Source: Isochrysis galbana (taxonomy: Eukaryota; Haptophyta; Isochrysidales; Isochrysidaceae). Taken from it: 64,000 bases of DNA. Each line of letters begins with the position of its first letter. Position 1 is the first letter of the stretch. The translations under genes were made by a program, and so were the position numbers. Positions 10,847-20,670 of this stretch are shown here, piece by piece. The notes beneath the pieces were generated by a model that saw only the letters and a program-made list of their open reading frames with translations, searched no databases and was not told the origin of the DNA. The stretch is taken from the NCBI GenBank assembly GCA_018136815.1, contig CM030935.1, positions 1,036,024 through 1,100,023 on the forward strand, given 5' to 3'.

Positions 10847-12523
10847 ATGTCGCCGGGTGGTGAGCAGGCGGCGGAGAGGACGGAGCAGGCGAGCCACGAG
10901 CAGCACGCCGAAGCCGAGCAACCACCGTTCCTCGCGAGCGACACCGAGGACTCCTCAGCCGACCAGCTGACCGCCAGAGACATGAGCCAGCTGGGCGAAG
11001 AGAGCAAGAGCCATAACAATCTGCTAAAGAAAACGTGGACGGCGGAGGAGGACCGGCTCCTCGCAGAGATTGTGACGCGTGAGGGTGCACACAAATGGTC
11101 CATGATCGCCGCCTCGCTGCCCGGCAGAGCAGGCAAGCAGTGCCGCGAGCGCTGGTACAACCACCTCTGCCCCGATGTACGCAAGGGCTCGTGGACAGCC
11201 GAGGAGGACAGGATCATCATGGAGAGTGTGCGAGAGCATGGAACAAGGTGGTCTTTCATTGTGAAGCTGCTGCCCGGACGCACAGACAATGCCATCAAGA
11301 ATAGGTACAACTCGGCCATGCGGAAGCAGCGCCGCTTGCAAATGATCGAGGAGGCTGCAGCCAACGGAGTGGTGCTCCCCATCCGGCCACGCGGGCGGCC
11401 GGAGGGATCTGGGAATAAGGCAAAGCGGAAACGTGAAGAGGACAAGAGGACAAGGGCCGAGGCTGGAGAGGGCGACGAGAACCTCAGCGGCACGATTGCG
11501 AGCGTGTCATCTCCTCATAGAAGTGATGAGAGCCGTGCCGAGATTGTAGCACCCATGCCGAAGCCCAGGTCGAAGCTTACCAAGAAGCAGAGGACGTCAT
11601 CGAAAGCAGACGCAGCGCGCAATTTGAAAGATGAAGAGGCGTGGGGCAAATCTTCTGGTTCTCCGGTGCCATCTCACGAGGCTCCGACGTCGGGGATGGC
11701 GGTGGATGGCCTCCCGCAAGCGCTCCCTCCAGGCACCAACACTTCTCCATGTGCATTGGCGCAGAGCACAGAACGGTTGTCTACGATCGTTTGTGCTGGG
11801 GATGCACATGGTCTGAGTGAAAATCTTGACGATTTCGTCAGCGCGACTCCGACAGGTATCCGAGCCCTTGCACATGCGTGCACAGGCGTTCTCCTTTGTC
11901 TCTCATGCCAAATGTGCCTCGCGCGTCGTTTTCTTAACTGCTTCCCTCCACCTTTTACTCGTTGTTCCGCAGCCGGCATCTCACCTGCAGCGATGAATTG
12001 GTCGTGCCAATCGTCCCAACTTTCGCCCTCGATCATGGAACTGCTGGAGATGGCGGGATTTTCGCCAACTTGCCTATCGCCACCTACGGCAAATCCCTCA
12101 CCGGAGAGCAACCACTTGTTAGCTGATGGCACCTCCGTGGTCAAGGCTTTGTCGGACTACAGTAAGCACCCGGGCGTACCATCGTCCGAATGTCATTCAG
12201 GCAATCTTTTGGGTTCGCGTGCCCATACTCTCGGCTCCGAGGCAGTGCATTTGCTGTCGACGCCAGGTGCGATAGAGAAAGCTCTACGTTCAATGCCGGT
12301 GCTTGTGGGGGAACATGCTAACGAGGCCAAGGCGTGCGGCTCGATGCTCGCATCTTCGCGCGATTCTACCCATGCCATTCTCGACGCGCCGGAAGGTGCA
12401 ACTGCGCTTGTGGATATTCTTACTAGTCCGGATGGCATGTTGTCGTCCACAAATGCGCTGGCCCACAGGCTATCGCCTCTATCATGCGCGGCTTTCTCCG
12501 ACTTCCTTGCCGACTTTTGCTGA
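10847..12523 (+). CDS. R2R3-type MYB transcription factor
   Basis: Starts at the ATG at 10847 (MSPGGEQAAE). The upstream in-frame TTG is not used. Two MYB repeats lie at residues about 60-165: KTWTAEEDRLLAEIV...GKQCRERWYNHLCP and KGSWTAEEDRIIMESV...LPGRTDNAIKNRYNS. The regularly spaced tryptophans and the GKQCRERW and TDNAIKNR recognition helices match DNA-binding R2 and R3 of c-MYB and plant MYBs. A basic Arg/Lys-rich region follows, then a Ser/Ala/His-rich tail with no known domain. Bases 11856-11972 (117 nt, GT...polypyrimidine...CAG, divisible by three) look like an intron left in frame; its translation is Cys-rich and unlike its surroundings. Spliced length is about 519 aa. It is probably a nuclear regulator; targets are unknown. 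Confidence 0.9.
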   Translation: MSPGGEQAAERTEQASHEQHAEAEQPPFLASDTEDSSADQLTARDMSQLGEESKSHNNLLKKTWTAEEDRLLAEIVTREGAHKWSMIAASLPGRAGKQCRERWYNHLCPDVRKGSWTAEEDRIIMESVREHGTRWSFIVKLLPGRTDNAIKNRYNSAMRKQRRLQMIEEAAANGVVLPIRPRGRPEGSGNKAKRKREEDKRTRAEAGEGDENLSGTIASVSSPHRSDESRAEIVAPMPKPRSKLTKKQRTSSKADAARNLKDEEAWGKSSGSPVPSHEAPTSGMAVDGLPQALPPGTNTSPCALAQSTERLSTIVCAGDAHGLSENLDDFVSATPTGIRALAHACTGVLLCLSCQMCLARRFLNCFPPPFTRCSAAGISPAAMNWSCQSSQLSPSIMELLEMAGFSPTCLSPPTANPSPESNHLLADGTSVVKALSDYSKHPGVPSSECHSGNLLGSRAHTLGSEAVHLLSTPGAIEKALRSMPVLVGEHANEAKACGSMLASSRDSTHAILDAPEGATALVDILTSPDGMLSSTNALAHRLSPLSCAAFSDFLADFC

Positions 12524-13371
12524 GGACGGGTGATGTGGATGAGCTCGTCGAGCTTAACCTGAGAGGCAAGACATATATTGCGCGATAACGCAGATCTTGC
12601 ATCGATGGCAAACATGGCAAATGACTTTAGATGATTTTAGATGATGATGATGATGATATAAATTGTGCTAAAAGTGAATGAGTTGAACGCTGCAAGAGCT
12701 CGGACAACTAGCCAATGCTGATCTTCCTTATCGTTCATTCACCAAAGTCCATTCGAGAAATGCGTGTGCGAGAGGAAAAGCTTGGCGTCGTTTCCAGCCA
12801 AGTCAAGACTGGCCGCGGTTTCATCGTGTGGCGTTAACATTAGAATTAGCCTTAGCCATAGTAATCATGCGATGATGGCGCTTTCGTGTTGCCCTTTGGT
12901 CTGCAAACTCAAAGTCGTAGCGTGCTCTCACAAGAGAAGCACGAATCGGGGCGGTTGTGGGGTTGCAAAGGCGTTGGAAGAAGATTTAAGGAGCACTTCA
13001 ATAGCGGAAGTCGCGATCCTGACAAAAAAAGATTCAAGATTCGCGTGCTCTCTGCCCACTAGCTACTAGGCGAGAGAAGCGTTCATTTGGTCTCACGGTC
13101 TCACCCCCCGTGCTTAAACTTAAACGAGAAGAAAAACCTCTTGCCTCTTGAAGATGCCTACTCCTACTACTTCTACTTCTACTAAGCCTCTTCCCTCATC
13201 CCCTCCGGAAACGACGGGAACCCGGCTCCAATGCCCTTACCCCTAGTGCGTTTGCGGGTCCAACGAAACGGCCAACGAAACACGCCTGCTGCCCTTCCTT
13301 CTACTAAGTCCCCTCGTGCTCTACTTAGGGACTCAGGTTGCGGGGGGGGTCTGGGTTGGGCGGGATGCACC
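12524..13371. other. Intergenic, 3' of MYB gene
   Basis: A short GAT/ATG microsatellite lies at 12640-12658. A CTACTT-type repeat lies at 13155-13185. No gene is recognised before the N run. Confidence 0.5.
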
Positions 13372-13471
13372 NNNNNNNNNNNNNNNNNNNNNNNNNNNNN
13401 NNNNNNNNNNNNNNNNNNNNNNNNNNNNNNNNNNNNNNNNNNNNNNNNNNNNNNNNNNNNNNNNNNNNNNN
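13372..13471. other. Assembly gap of 100 N
   Basis: Exactly 100 N, a conventional size for a gap of unknown length. Sequence on either side belongs to repeat-rich DNA. Confidence 0.99.
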
Positions 13472-14425
13472 GCTACCGGCACCGCCCAAGATGACGATCC
13501 ATACACTATCCTCGACGGCTCAAACGCTCAAACCGACACGAAGATACTCGTCACGATACACCGACCACTTCCACTTAGCGGAACTGGAGGGAGGAGAGAA
13601 CCCTGCCGCTGAGGATCGGAACTCGGAACAACCCACCGAATCCCGCCGCCCCCCACGACCCGGGCCCCTAAGTGGTGCACGAGGGGAGTCGCCGCAAGGC
13701 AAGTTGGTGAGGGATAAGGAAGGAGCGAAGGCGAAGGCGCGTGGTAGCATATGTAGCACTAGTACACGGCCACGCCATAACCTACTTTTATAAGTGGTGG
13801 TAAGTGGGGGTCAATGGGGGCCTCGCGCCCCCCACACTCCATCGCGGACACCCCCCGGGGTGGGCCCGTACAACCAACCTCAGCACCTGCCCTCTGACAG
13901 GGGCTGGGCAATCAGCATCTTGGCCCAGACCCTTCGTGGGCGCGGGCCGCGATTCGCACTCCCACGCCCATACGTACTGGGCCTGCCCTCGAGCTGACGA
14001 GCTGACTCCCCCCCCTTCCCTGGTCGCCAGGCATACAGAGGCCACTGGGAGGCTCCAATGGCCAGCGTGGCAAGCGTGGGAGAGGCGGGGGGGGCAGGGG
14101 CTGAGCCCCAGCCTCCACTGCCCCCTGAGCTGCCCTTGCTAGCCCTCTGGGACCCCCCAAACCCCAAAGGCCCTCTGAGAGCAGGTCGTGGCGCGCCGCA
14201 TGGCGACGCGCCGCAGGGAGAGGGGTGGAGGAGAATGGAGAGAGGGCGAGGGGGGGTTTTGCACCCCCCCCGATGGAGTGCGGTAAGAAACGGGCCCCGT
14301 TTGCCTCAGCAAACGGGCGAAGGGGGGCGGCTGGCGGCTGGTGACAGGAGGGGGAGAAGAAGGGAGTGGCTCAAGACGTCCTTGTGGCAGGTATCGGGGG
14401 GCGCAGTCATTTATTTCTTCGAGGC
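13472..14425. repeat. Repeat-rich intergenic DNA with a partial R2 copy
   Basis: An R1-like GGGGGCCTCGCGCCCCCC block lies near 13818-13838. Bases about 14096-14230 repeat, in the same orientation, part of the R2 copy at 14750-14880 (CAGCCTC..CTGCCCCCTGAGCTG and the GCCGCAGGGA block). No gene is recognised. Confidence 0.45.
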
Positions 14426-14524
14426 CAACTAAGTTTATACTTAGTTCGCCCATGGGGGGGCACGAGCCCCCCTCTCTCTCCACTCCTCCCCTGCCATGGG
14501 GGAGGAACCACCCACTCTCCTGGC
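14426..14524 (+). repeat. Dispersed repeat R1, copy
   Basis: Begins AACTAAGTTTATACTT, then TTCGCCCATGGGGGGGCACG, and ends CTCCTGGCA. It closely matches 32925-33031 and more distantly 18356-18450 and 9730-9850. The first part matches the sequence just before the ATG of the ORF1-like gene at 6307. Confidence 0.7.
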
Positions 14525-14749
14525 ACGCCTGATGGCTTGCCAGGAGCACACAGCCCTGCTGACCCATTCCTCTCCCCACAGGCCCGCCTGGCTCGCCCGC
14601 CCTGGCCCGTCGTGGCCTGCCCATCCCTCTGACCAGCCCCTCCTCTCCCTGGGCCCCCCTGATCAGGACCCCCCAGCCAGCTCCAGTCGACTGGCAGGGG
14701 CTCGAGAGCCAGCGAGGGAGAGGCAGGAGGGGCCAGGGCCATGCCCCAG

Positions 14750-15305
14750 CCTCACCTGCCCCCTGAGCTGCGCTCCCAGGCCCCTGCCGGCCTCCTGGGG
14801 ACCTGAAGAGGGGCCGCAGGCGCGCGCCATGGGCCCCCGCCGCAGGGAAGAGAGGAGCTAGGAAAAGGGAAGAGGGAGGGGGGGGGGGGGCGGCAGCTCT
14901 CCCCTCCGGCAGAAACGTGTCTTCTCGCCCCGTTTGGGAAGAGAAGACGGAAGACGGGGGCGCTAGAGCCAGGAGGGAAGGGCCGCGGCTTGCCGCGGCC
15001 ACTCGCTTCGGCGAGGAGAGATTAGTGCTCCTGGGCCCCTATTCACGAGTGCCACCCCCCCCCCCCCCTCCTGCGTTGTTTTTACCCGAAAGGGGTTTTC
15101 CCCCAGCGTGGACTCGAGGAGAGGACGTGCTGGGGTGCGCGGGGTCGGTGCGTGCACTGGGGGGAGGACAAATATCGAGGGGAGGGGGCAGTGCCCCCAC
15201 CCCCCGGTATCACTCGGACACCTGGCCCGTCAGGCATGGAGGGATTCCGGGACGGAAAAGTTGTGTCCAATTAGCTAGTCGGGTTGGCTAGGATATAACA
15301 TTAAT
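14750..15305 (-). repeat. Dispersed repeat R2, minus copy
   Basis: The reverse complement of 18483-19060 over its whole length with moderate divergence and small indels. It starts (minus orientation) TTAATGTTATATCCTAGCC and includes a G/C homopolymer at 15053-15068 that also differs in length between copies. It encodes no protein I recognise. Confidence 0.75.
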
Positions 15306-16930
15306 TATTTTATTTATTTACTTCTTCGAGGACTGCTCGCGGCGCGAGCTGTAAGGGCCGTTCTGCTTCTCGACGAAAGGTCCCTCCCCCCCCCCCCCCG
15401 GTGTTTTTCCCTGGTGAGTCGCCCGACGGCCGACGTAGGTCGGTTCGCTTCACTGGGTTTTCCCTCATTGTAACTTCTGGGGAGTTATAATGGGAGCCGG
15501 GGGTTTGCGAGGGGGGAGATTTGAAGGGATGCATATGTGTATGTGTCTGTGCCACTACTTCAAGGCGTGCGGGCAGGTGCGCTAAGCGCTAAGGGGTGTC
15601 GTGATAGTACCGGGCTTGTGCGGAGTAGTGGTGCTAACGCTCAGTTGTTTTAGTACACGGCCACGCGCGAGGCGAGAATATCAAAAGTTTTTCTATCTAC
15701 TATCAAAAATGAAACACATGTCTCCCCCCCCCTTCGCTCTTCCCGGAGGCTTGAGTCCATATTCAAAAACAACAAAAAAACCACAATCCACCATGGACAT
15801 TTGATGGGTCAAATCAGGCAGTCCCTCTTTTGACGGAACACCACCTGTGGTACCGTAGAGTACAGAAGAAAACGGTGTGAGATGAGGAGAGCGAGAACGA
15901 GAACACTACTGACCGAACGTTATGTGCATGATGATGGGTATCCGCGCATTTTTGTCTTGCGCGGAGTGCGCTTGGCGATACATGCAGTACATGCAGGCAC
16001 CACGCTGCAACGACAACATCGAAAGCAATATGCACGTGAAGAGGCAGAGAAGAGAATGGGTTGGGTACTTTTCAGGACTGAAATTCGCCCAACAGATGGA
16101 GAATCTGGAGCAGCAGAAATAAGGCGAGACGACTAGCGGAGAATCTAGAGCAGTAGAAATGTTTGAGGTTGGATGACGCTGCATCGTTGCGGAAAACAAC
16201 AACCGTTGTTGGCGCAGGTCATAGATCAACGATGTTGGTAGGAAGTCTTGACAGCACGAGGGGGCTTGTCACGAGGCGGAGAGTGGCCCCATACTTTCGC
16301 ACAACCTACGCATCAGAGAACAGGAGATGCCTCAAATTGGCAACTTTCGGTGTCTGCCAGGACCGCACGGGGAGGTTGATTCAAAGCAACCAGCCATGCG
16401 ATTTGGCGGTTGCCGTATTTTCTCGGCATCCAGGAAGGGGCAGGTCCGCCATGGAGCGCGGTCTGCTCGGCAAAAAGAAATGCCATCCATGTACAGAGCA
16501 AGGTACGCAATGCGAAGGTGGAGGGAGAGTGTGCAAGGAAGGGATCGCCTCGAGCAGTATTATGAATTGACTTAGTGTGTTGACAAACACGAGGATTTCA
16601 GGGGAAGGGCACGGTTTCTCCTCATCGGCGATCCCTAACGAATGGTATGGTGATGGGATGGGCCGGGGGGAGAGACAGATACGCTGGCGGTGCGAAGACC
16701 CTACGATACCAGATTGTCCTCCTCTGTGGGTTGTTAGACCACTTGGATGGTTGATCCTTTGGTGAGAGAATGTCGACATCGGGCCGCACCGCCGGTGTGT
16801 TTGGGTCGTGGGGTTGGGGCCGTAGGTCCGGGTCAGAGAAGGCAGTGTGCGTGGGTGGATGCGTAGCGAATGCAGGCGCATCCCTATCACGGCCGCCGCC
16901 TCGTCTCTCCTCGGCGGTTCGCACCTCTGG
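15306..16930. other. Intergenic upstream of the J-domain gene
   Basis: Bases 15577-15617 (TGCGCTAAG...GTGTCGTGATAGTACCGGGC) recur at 32850-32890 and are called R3. A local 23-bp duplication (GGAGAATCT.GAGCAG.AGAAAT) occurs at about 16096 and 16138. Several 60-170 codon frames exist on both strands but have no recognisable domain and overlap each other. Confidence 0.4.
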
Positions 16931-16954
16931 AGCTGCAGGTTGATGCGTGGTGGC

Positions 16955-17250
16955 TCTTTTCCTCGTCCCTTATCCCTCTTCCAACTCCTTCAATCCCCCC
17001 CCCCCCCCTTAACGCTTGCCACGCGCTCTGCGCTCTCCCTCCCCTCCCTCCCTCCCTCCCTCCATCTCTTGGCCTCGCGTCGCCGCACGTGGACGAGCCC
17101 GAGGGGCGCGAGGGCGGGGGGGGGGGGGGGGGGGGGGGTCGGGGGGTCGGGGGAGACTTTTGTTTTTTACACCCGCCGTCTCCTTCCCCTTTTTTTACTT
17201 GTCGCAGGAGCAACCCTCTCGGCTAGCGCGGGAGAGAGGAGGCGGTGTGT
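16955..17250 (+). promoter_or_regulatory. Polypyrimidine leader and G-run upstream of the J-domain gene
   Basis: A CT-rich sense strand at 16955-17080 is followed by an almost pure G run of more than 20 at about 17116-17139, with further G blocks to 17151. Four or more G tracts make this a G-quadruplex candidate. Confidence 0.4.
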
Positions 17251-17309
17251 AAAGTAATCTTTACTTAATTAAAGAAGAGCAAGAGGCGAGAAGAGAGAGA
17301 GGCGAAGAG

Positions 17310-18203
17310 ATGCGGGCGTCCATTCCCCGCTCGCTGCTCCTCGCCACTCGACGGCAGGGCTGCGGGCTGGGAGGACTCCGTGGGCCCATCGACCCTCGTC
17401 CGCTCGCATCCAAGACAGCCGCGCGCTCTGCACACAACTGCCCATACCGCATACTTGGGCTGCAGCCGGGCGCCTCACACGCTCAGATCAAGCAGCAGTA
17501 CCTTCGACTTGCGAAACAGCTCCACCCAGACGTCAGCCAAGGGCGCATGCGCGGCAGGGACGACGGACCTGGCGAGAGATCCACTGACGAGTCGAAGAAT
17601 GAGGGCAATCTTCCCGGAGAACGTGCGGGAAGGCGAACAGACACACCGCGGGGGGCGAGCCATGGCAGCAGCATCGATATGGCCAGGCTCAACGCGGCCT
17701 ACGAGCAACTCACCGATCCTCGGCGAAGAGAAGCCGCGACAATGTCTGCGGAACACCGCAAAGAGGCAACAGCTGCAGCTGCAGCTCTTGCGACTGCCGG
17801 CCGCACTCGGGAGGCATTGGCCGCCTTCTTTAGTTGTGAAGATAACCCAGCGTTCAAGGGCGACAGCGACTCTGCCAAGTTCGCTCAGGACGAGAAGAGA
17901 CGCAGGATCACGGCCCGAGACATTTTTCTCGCAGCATGTTATCCGGGTAGGAATAGCCTCAACGGCTCGCCCACGTACGCAGAGCTCTCCAAGATGTGGC
18001 ATTGGCTGAGAGAGGGTGACCTAGTTGATGCTGAGGTTTGCAATGGGTGGTTTCGCGCGTGCATAGTCGCCGGGCAAACACATGCAGCCATGGACGCCTA
18101 TCGGCATGCGGAGTCGAACGGCCTTGAGCAAGGCAGCCAGATGCGATCTTATATTCGTCAGATTCGCAGTTACAAAGCCTCACGCGCAGCGAATCAAGCC
18201 TAA
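17310..18203 (+). CDS. J-domain (DnaJ/HSP40-type) protein with organelle-type N-terminus
   Basis: A single exon of 297 aa. Residues 1-40 are rich in Arg, Ser, Ala and Leu with almost no acidic residues, as in mitochondrial or plastid targeting peptides. The J domain follows (CPYRILGLQPGASHAQIKQQ, then the diagnostic HPD at residues 72-74). A low-complexity insert of about 50 residues separates HPD from the last J helices (ARLNAAYEQLTDPRRRE). The C-terminal part (about 225-280) has helix-turn-helix segments resembling single pentatricopeptide-like units (WFRACIVAGQTHAAMDAYRHAE), a weak call. It would act as an HSP70 co-chaperone. The stop is TAA. Confidence 0.88.
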   Translation: MRASIPRSLLLATRRQGCGLGGLRGPIDPRPLASKTAARSAHNCPYRILGLQPGASHAQIKQQYLRLAKQLHPDVSQGRMRGRDDGPGERSTDESKNEGNLPGERAGRRTDTPRGASHGSSIDMARLNAAYEQLTDPRRREAATMSAEHRKEATAAAAALATAGRTREALAAFFSCEDNPAFKGDSDSAKFAQDEKRRRITARDIFLAACYPGRNSLNGSPTYAELSKMWHWLREGDLVDAEVCNGWFRACIVAGQTHAAMDAYRHAESNGLEQGSQMRSYIRQIRSYKASRAANQA

Positions 18204-18245
18204 TCCACCAACGTGCTTTTTCATTGAATATGGGCATGGATGTGT

Positions 18246-18283
18246 AAAAATTCTTGAAGGCGTCCGCTAAGCTACTATAGACA
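18246..18283 (+). promoter_or_regulatory. Conserved 3'-flanking element, copy 1
   Basis: AAAATTCTTGAA, three variable bases, GTCCGCTA, then GCTACT.TAGA. A near copy lies downstream of the OFD1 homologue at 27689-27725. It begins 42 nt after the J-domain gene stop. Its role is unknown; it could be 3'-end processing, an RNA element or the end of a repeat. Confidence 0.4.
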
Positions 18284-18355
18284 TCCCCTCCCCTTGCTAA
18301 CCACTGACATTGCCCTTGCCACTACCTCTTCTCTCTTTCACGCACTGATCTTATG

Positions 18356-18450
18356 ATTGGTCGCCATGGAGGGCGGGCCTCGCGCCGCCCCCACTCTCTC
18401 GACCCCCTCATGGGTCATGGGTGGCGAGAACCACCCACACCCACCCGCCA
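18356..18450 (+). repeat. Dispersed repeat R1, diverged copy
   Basis: GATTGGTCGCCATGGAGGG followed by a GGGCCTCGCGCCGCCCCC block and GAACCACCCAC. It has the order and spacing of R1 but lost the AAGTTTATACTT start. Confidence 0.5.
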
Positions 18451-18482
18451 GCGCCGCCACTTGGTAGGCATAATAATAATAA

Positions 18483-19060
18483 TTAATATTATATCCTAGC
18501 CAACCCCACTAGCTAATTGGACACAACTTTTCCGTCCCGGAATCCCGCCATGCCTGACGAGCCAGGTGTCCGAGTGCTACCGGGGGGAGGGGGCACTGCC
18601 CCCTCCCTTCGATATTTGTCCTCCCCCCAGTGCACGCACCGACCCTCCGCACCCCAGCACGCCCTCTCCTCGAGGCCACGCTGGGGGGAAAACCCTTTCG
18701 GGTACAAACGACGCGGGGGGGGGGGGGGGGGGCACTCGTGAAACTAGGGGCCCAGAGCGCTATATCACTCTCGCCGAAGCGAGAGTGGCCGCGGCGAGCG
18801 GCGAGCGAGCCGCGGCCCTTCCCTCCTGGCTCTGGCACCCCCTGTCTTCTTTTATCTAAACAGGGCCGGAAGACACGTTAGCGCCAGAGGAGAGAGCTGC
18901 CGCTCCCCCCTTCCCTCCCTCTTTCTCCTCTCTTCCTGTCTTCCCTGCGGCTCTGGCCCATGGCGCGCGCCTGCGACCCCTTTTCCCCTCCTCAGGTCCC
19001 CAGGTGGCCTCTAGCTAGGGGCTTGGGAGCACAGCTTAGGCTTAGGCTTAGGGGGCAGGT
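18483..19060 (+). repeat. Dispersed repeat R2, plus copy
   Basis: An inverted partner of 14750-15305. It ends with TTAGGC repeated (19036-19053) before GGGGGCAGGTG. It contains a G run of about 17 at 18715-18731. Non-coding as far as can be seen. Confidence 0.75.
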
Positions 19061-19700
19061 GAACAAACTATCGTTAAAAAGATAGGGTCATGGAGCGCGC
19101 GCCGCTCCCCTCCTCTCCTGCCGCCCCGCCCGCCGCGACGGACGATCGGGCCATGCTCGACGCATCGCACCCGAAGCGCCCAAGAGAGGACGCCACCCCG
19201 ACCAAGGTGCGCACGAGACGCGCCCCGTCCCAGTGCAACTGGATCAACACCAAAGCGCCGCCAGCGCGCTCGGTGCCGGCCCAAAGTTGGGCACTCGCGC
19301 GTATCACGGCACCGGGACGGTGTGGAACACGCGATGACTACAGGCTCATAGGCAGAGGGCCGTTCGCCGTTCGATCGAGCCGGCAGCTGACGCGGTCGTG
19401 GAAGGATCGTTGATTGTTGCTTGCGGGAAGATGTCTGAAAGGTCATACTAGTAGTAAGAATCGGGTCTGACAGTGTCTGCCATCGAGCGCTACGAGCGAC
19501 GAAGTAGACTGAAGGTCGGAGGATTGCGACCCCTCCCCATCCGCGCGCCGAGACGGCGGTCCTCCCCCCCCTCCGCAGATTTCCTTCCCCCTCCGCCGCT
19601 CCCCCCCCCTCCGCGCGCCGAGACGGCGGTTCTCTTCCGCGTCCGCGCGTTGAGACGCCGCGTTCTCTTCCCTCTGTGGAAATCAAAGCCGTAGCTTGGA
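19061..19700. other. Intergenic, GC-rich, with one short plus-strand frame
   Basis: A 107-codon plus-strand frame (19090-19413) starts MERAPLPSSPAAPPAATDD and is Pro/Arg-rich. It has a good start context but no recognisable domain and no polypyrimidine leader, so it is not called a gene. Confidence 0.3.
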
Positions 19701-19704
19701 TTGT

Positions 19705-20135
19705 AACGAGATGAACGAGATGTAACGAGATGGCCTGATGGCCCGACGACGAGATGAACGAGATGGCCTTGATGGCCCGACGAGATGAACGAGATGGCCC
19801 TGGGGCCCGACGAGATGAACGAGATTTTCGGGTAACGGAACTGGACGAGGAGTTTCCCCACTAAGCTTGGTCGTAATGCGGTGAAACCGTCTTGGAGACA
19901 AGCGGGAAACCGGGGCGGAAGGAACTGGCAAGGAAGCCGGCAGGAAGGCAGAGGAAATGTCTTGGCAAGGCGACGGAGGCAGGATTTTAACAGTAGGCGG
20001 AGGCAGGATTTTTTTTTAACGGTAGGAAGGCAGGATATTTTAACGGTAGGGTGGCAGGAATTTTAACAGTAGGGTGGCAGGATTTTTTAACGGTAGACGG
20101 AGTGCGGAATTTTAACGGTAGAAGAAGGGCGTGGA
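19705..20135. repeat. Two adjacent minisatellites
   Basis: Bases 19705-19830 are built of GAACGAGATGGCC..GATGGCCCGACGAGAT-type units. Bases 19945-20135 are built of units with GGCAGGATTTTAACAGTAGG (about 23-27 bp, variable T runs). The unit sequence changes gradually along each array. Confidence 0.65.
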
Positions 20136-20194
20136 ATTTAACTGTAGAAGAAGAGCGGAGAGGAGAAGGAGCGGGGCTCGAACTGCAGAGCGCT

Positions 20195-20270
20195 CCGTCC
20201 GGACTCGAACTCGCGACCCAGAGCAAAAGGTTGGTGGAGGCGGTAGGTTGAACCACTATGCCACGCGAGA
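20195..20270 (-). repeat. tRNA-like Pol III promoter relic (SINE head or dead tRNA)
   Basis: The minus strand carries an A-box match TGGCATAGTGG (20263-20253) and a B-box match AGTTCGAGTCC (20211-20201) with tRNA-like spacing. The acceptor and T stems do not pair, so a functional tRNA is not supported. It is probably tRNA-derived. Confidence 0.45.
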
Positions 20271-20309
20271 GTTTACGTAGCCATAGGGCCGATGGGAAGG
20301 GCTGAGAAC

Positions 20310-20670
20310 CGCCCTATATACTCTGGGTTTTTTTTCTCTTCTTTTTCACTTTTCTTCTTCTTTCTTCCTCTGTTCTTTTTTACTGTTTTACTGTTTCTCT
20401 TTTTACTGTTATTTCTTTTTGCCTCTGAGACATCGCGAATGCGACACCCTCACCCCCCCGCGCGAAAGTCCCCCAGCGCGTCCCTCAGCGTTCCCCAGCG
20501 TCCCTCAGCGTCTCCCAGCGTCCCTCAGCGCCCCCCCCGCGTCCTTCAGCGGTGTCCTTCATCGGTGTCCCGCAGCGCGTTCTTCAGCGTCCTTCAGCGT
20601 CCTTCTGCGTCCTTCTGCGTCTTTCAGCGCCGTCCCACAGCGCGTCCTTCAGCGTCCTTCGGCGCTGCCC
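20310..20670. repeat. T-rich pyrimidine tract and 11-bp minisatellite
   Basis: 20320-20425 is almost pure T/C with TTTTTACTG repeats. 20465-20660 is a degenerate array of CAGCGTCCCTC/CAGCGTCCTTC units of about 11 bp, roughly 16-18 copies. Open frames through it are compositional. Confidence 0.65.

Noticed and set aside
14139-15002. A 287-codon Gly/Pro/Arg-rich minus frame
   Set aside because: Lies across repeats R1 and R2 and is compositional.
16163-16890. ORFs of 80-170 codons on both strands
   Set aside because: Mutually overlapping, no motifs, no leader tract or splice support.
19036-19053. Telomeric repeat (TTAGGC units)
   Set aside because: Only about three units, inside the end of repeat R2; no array.
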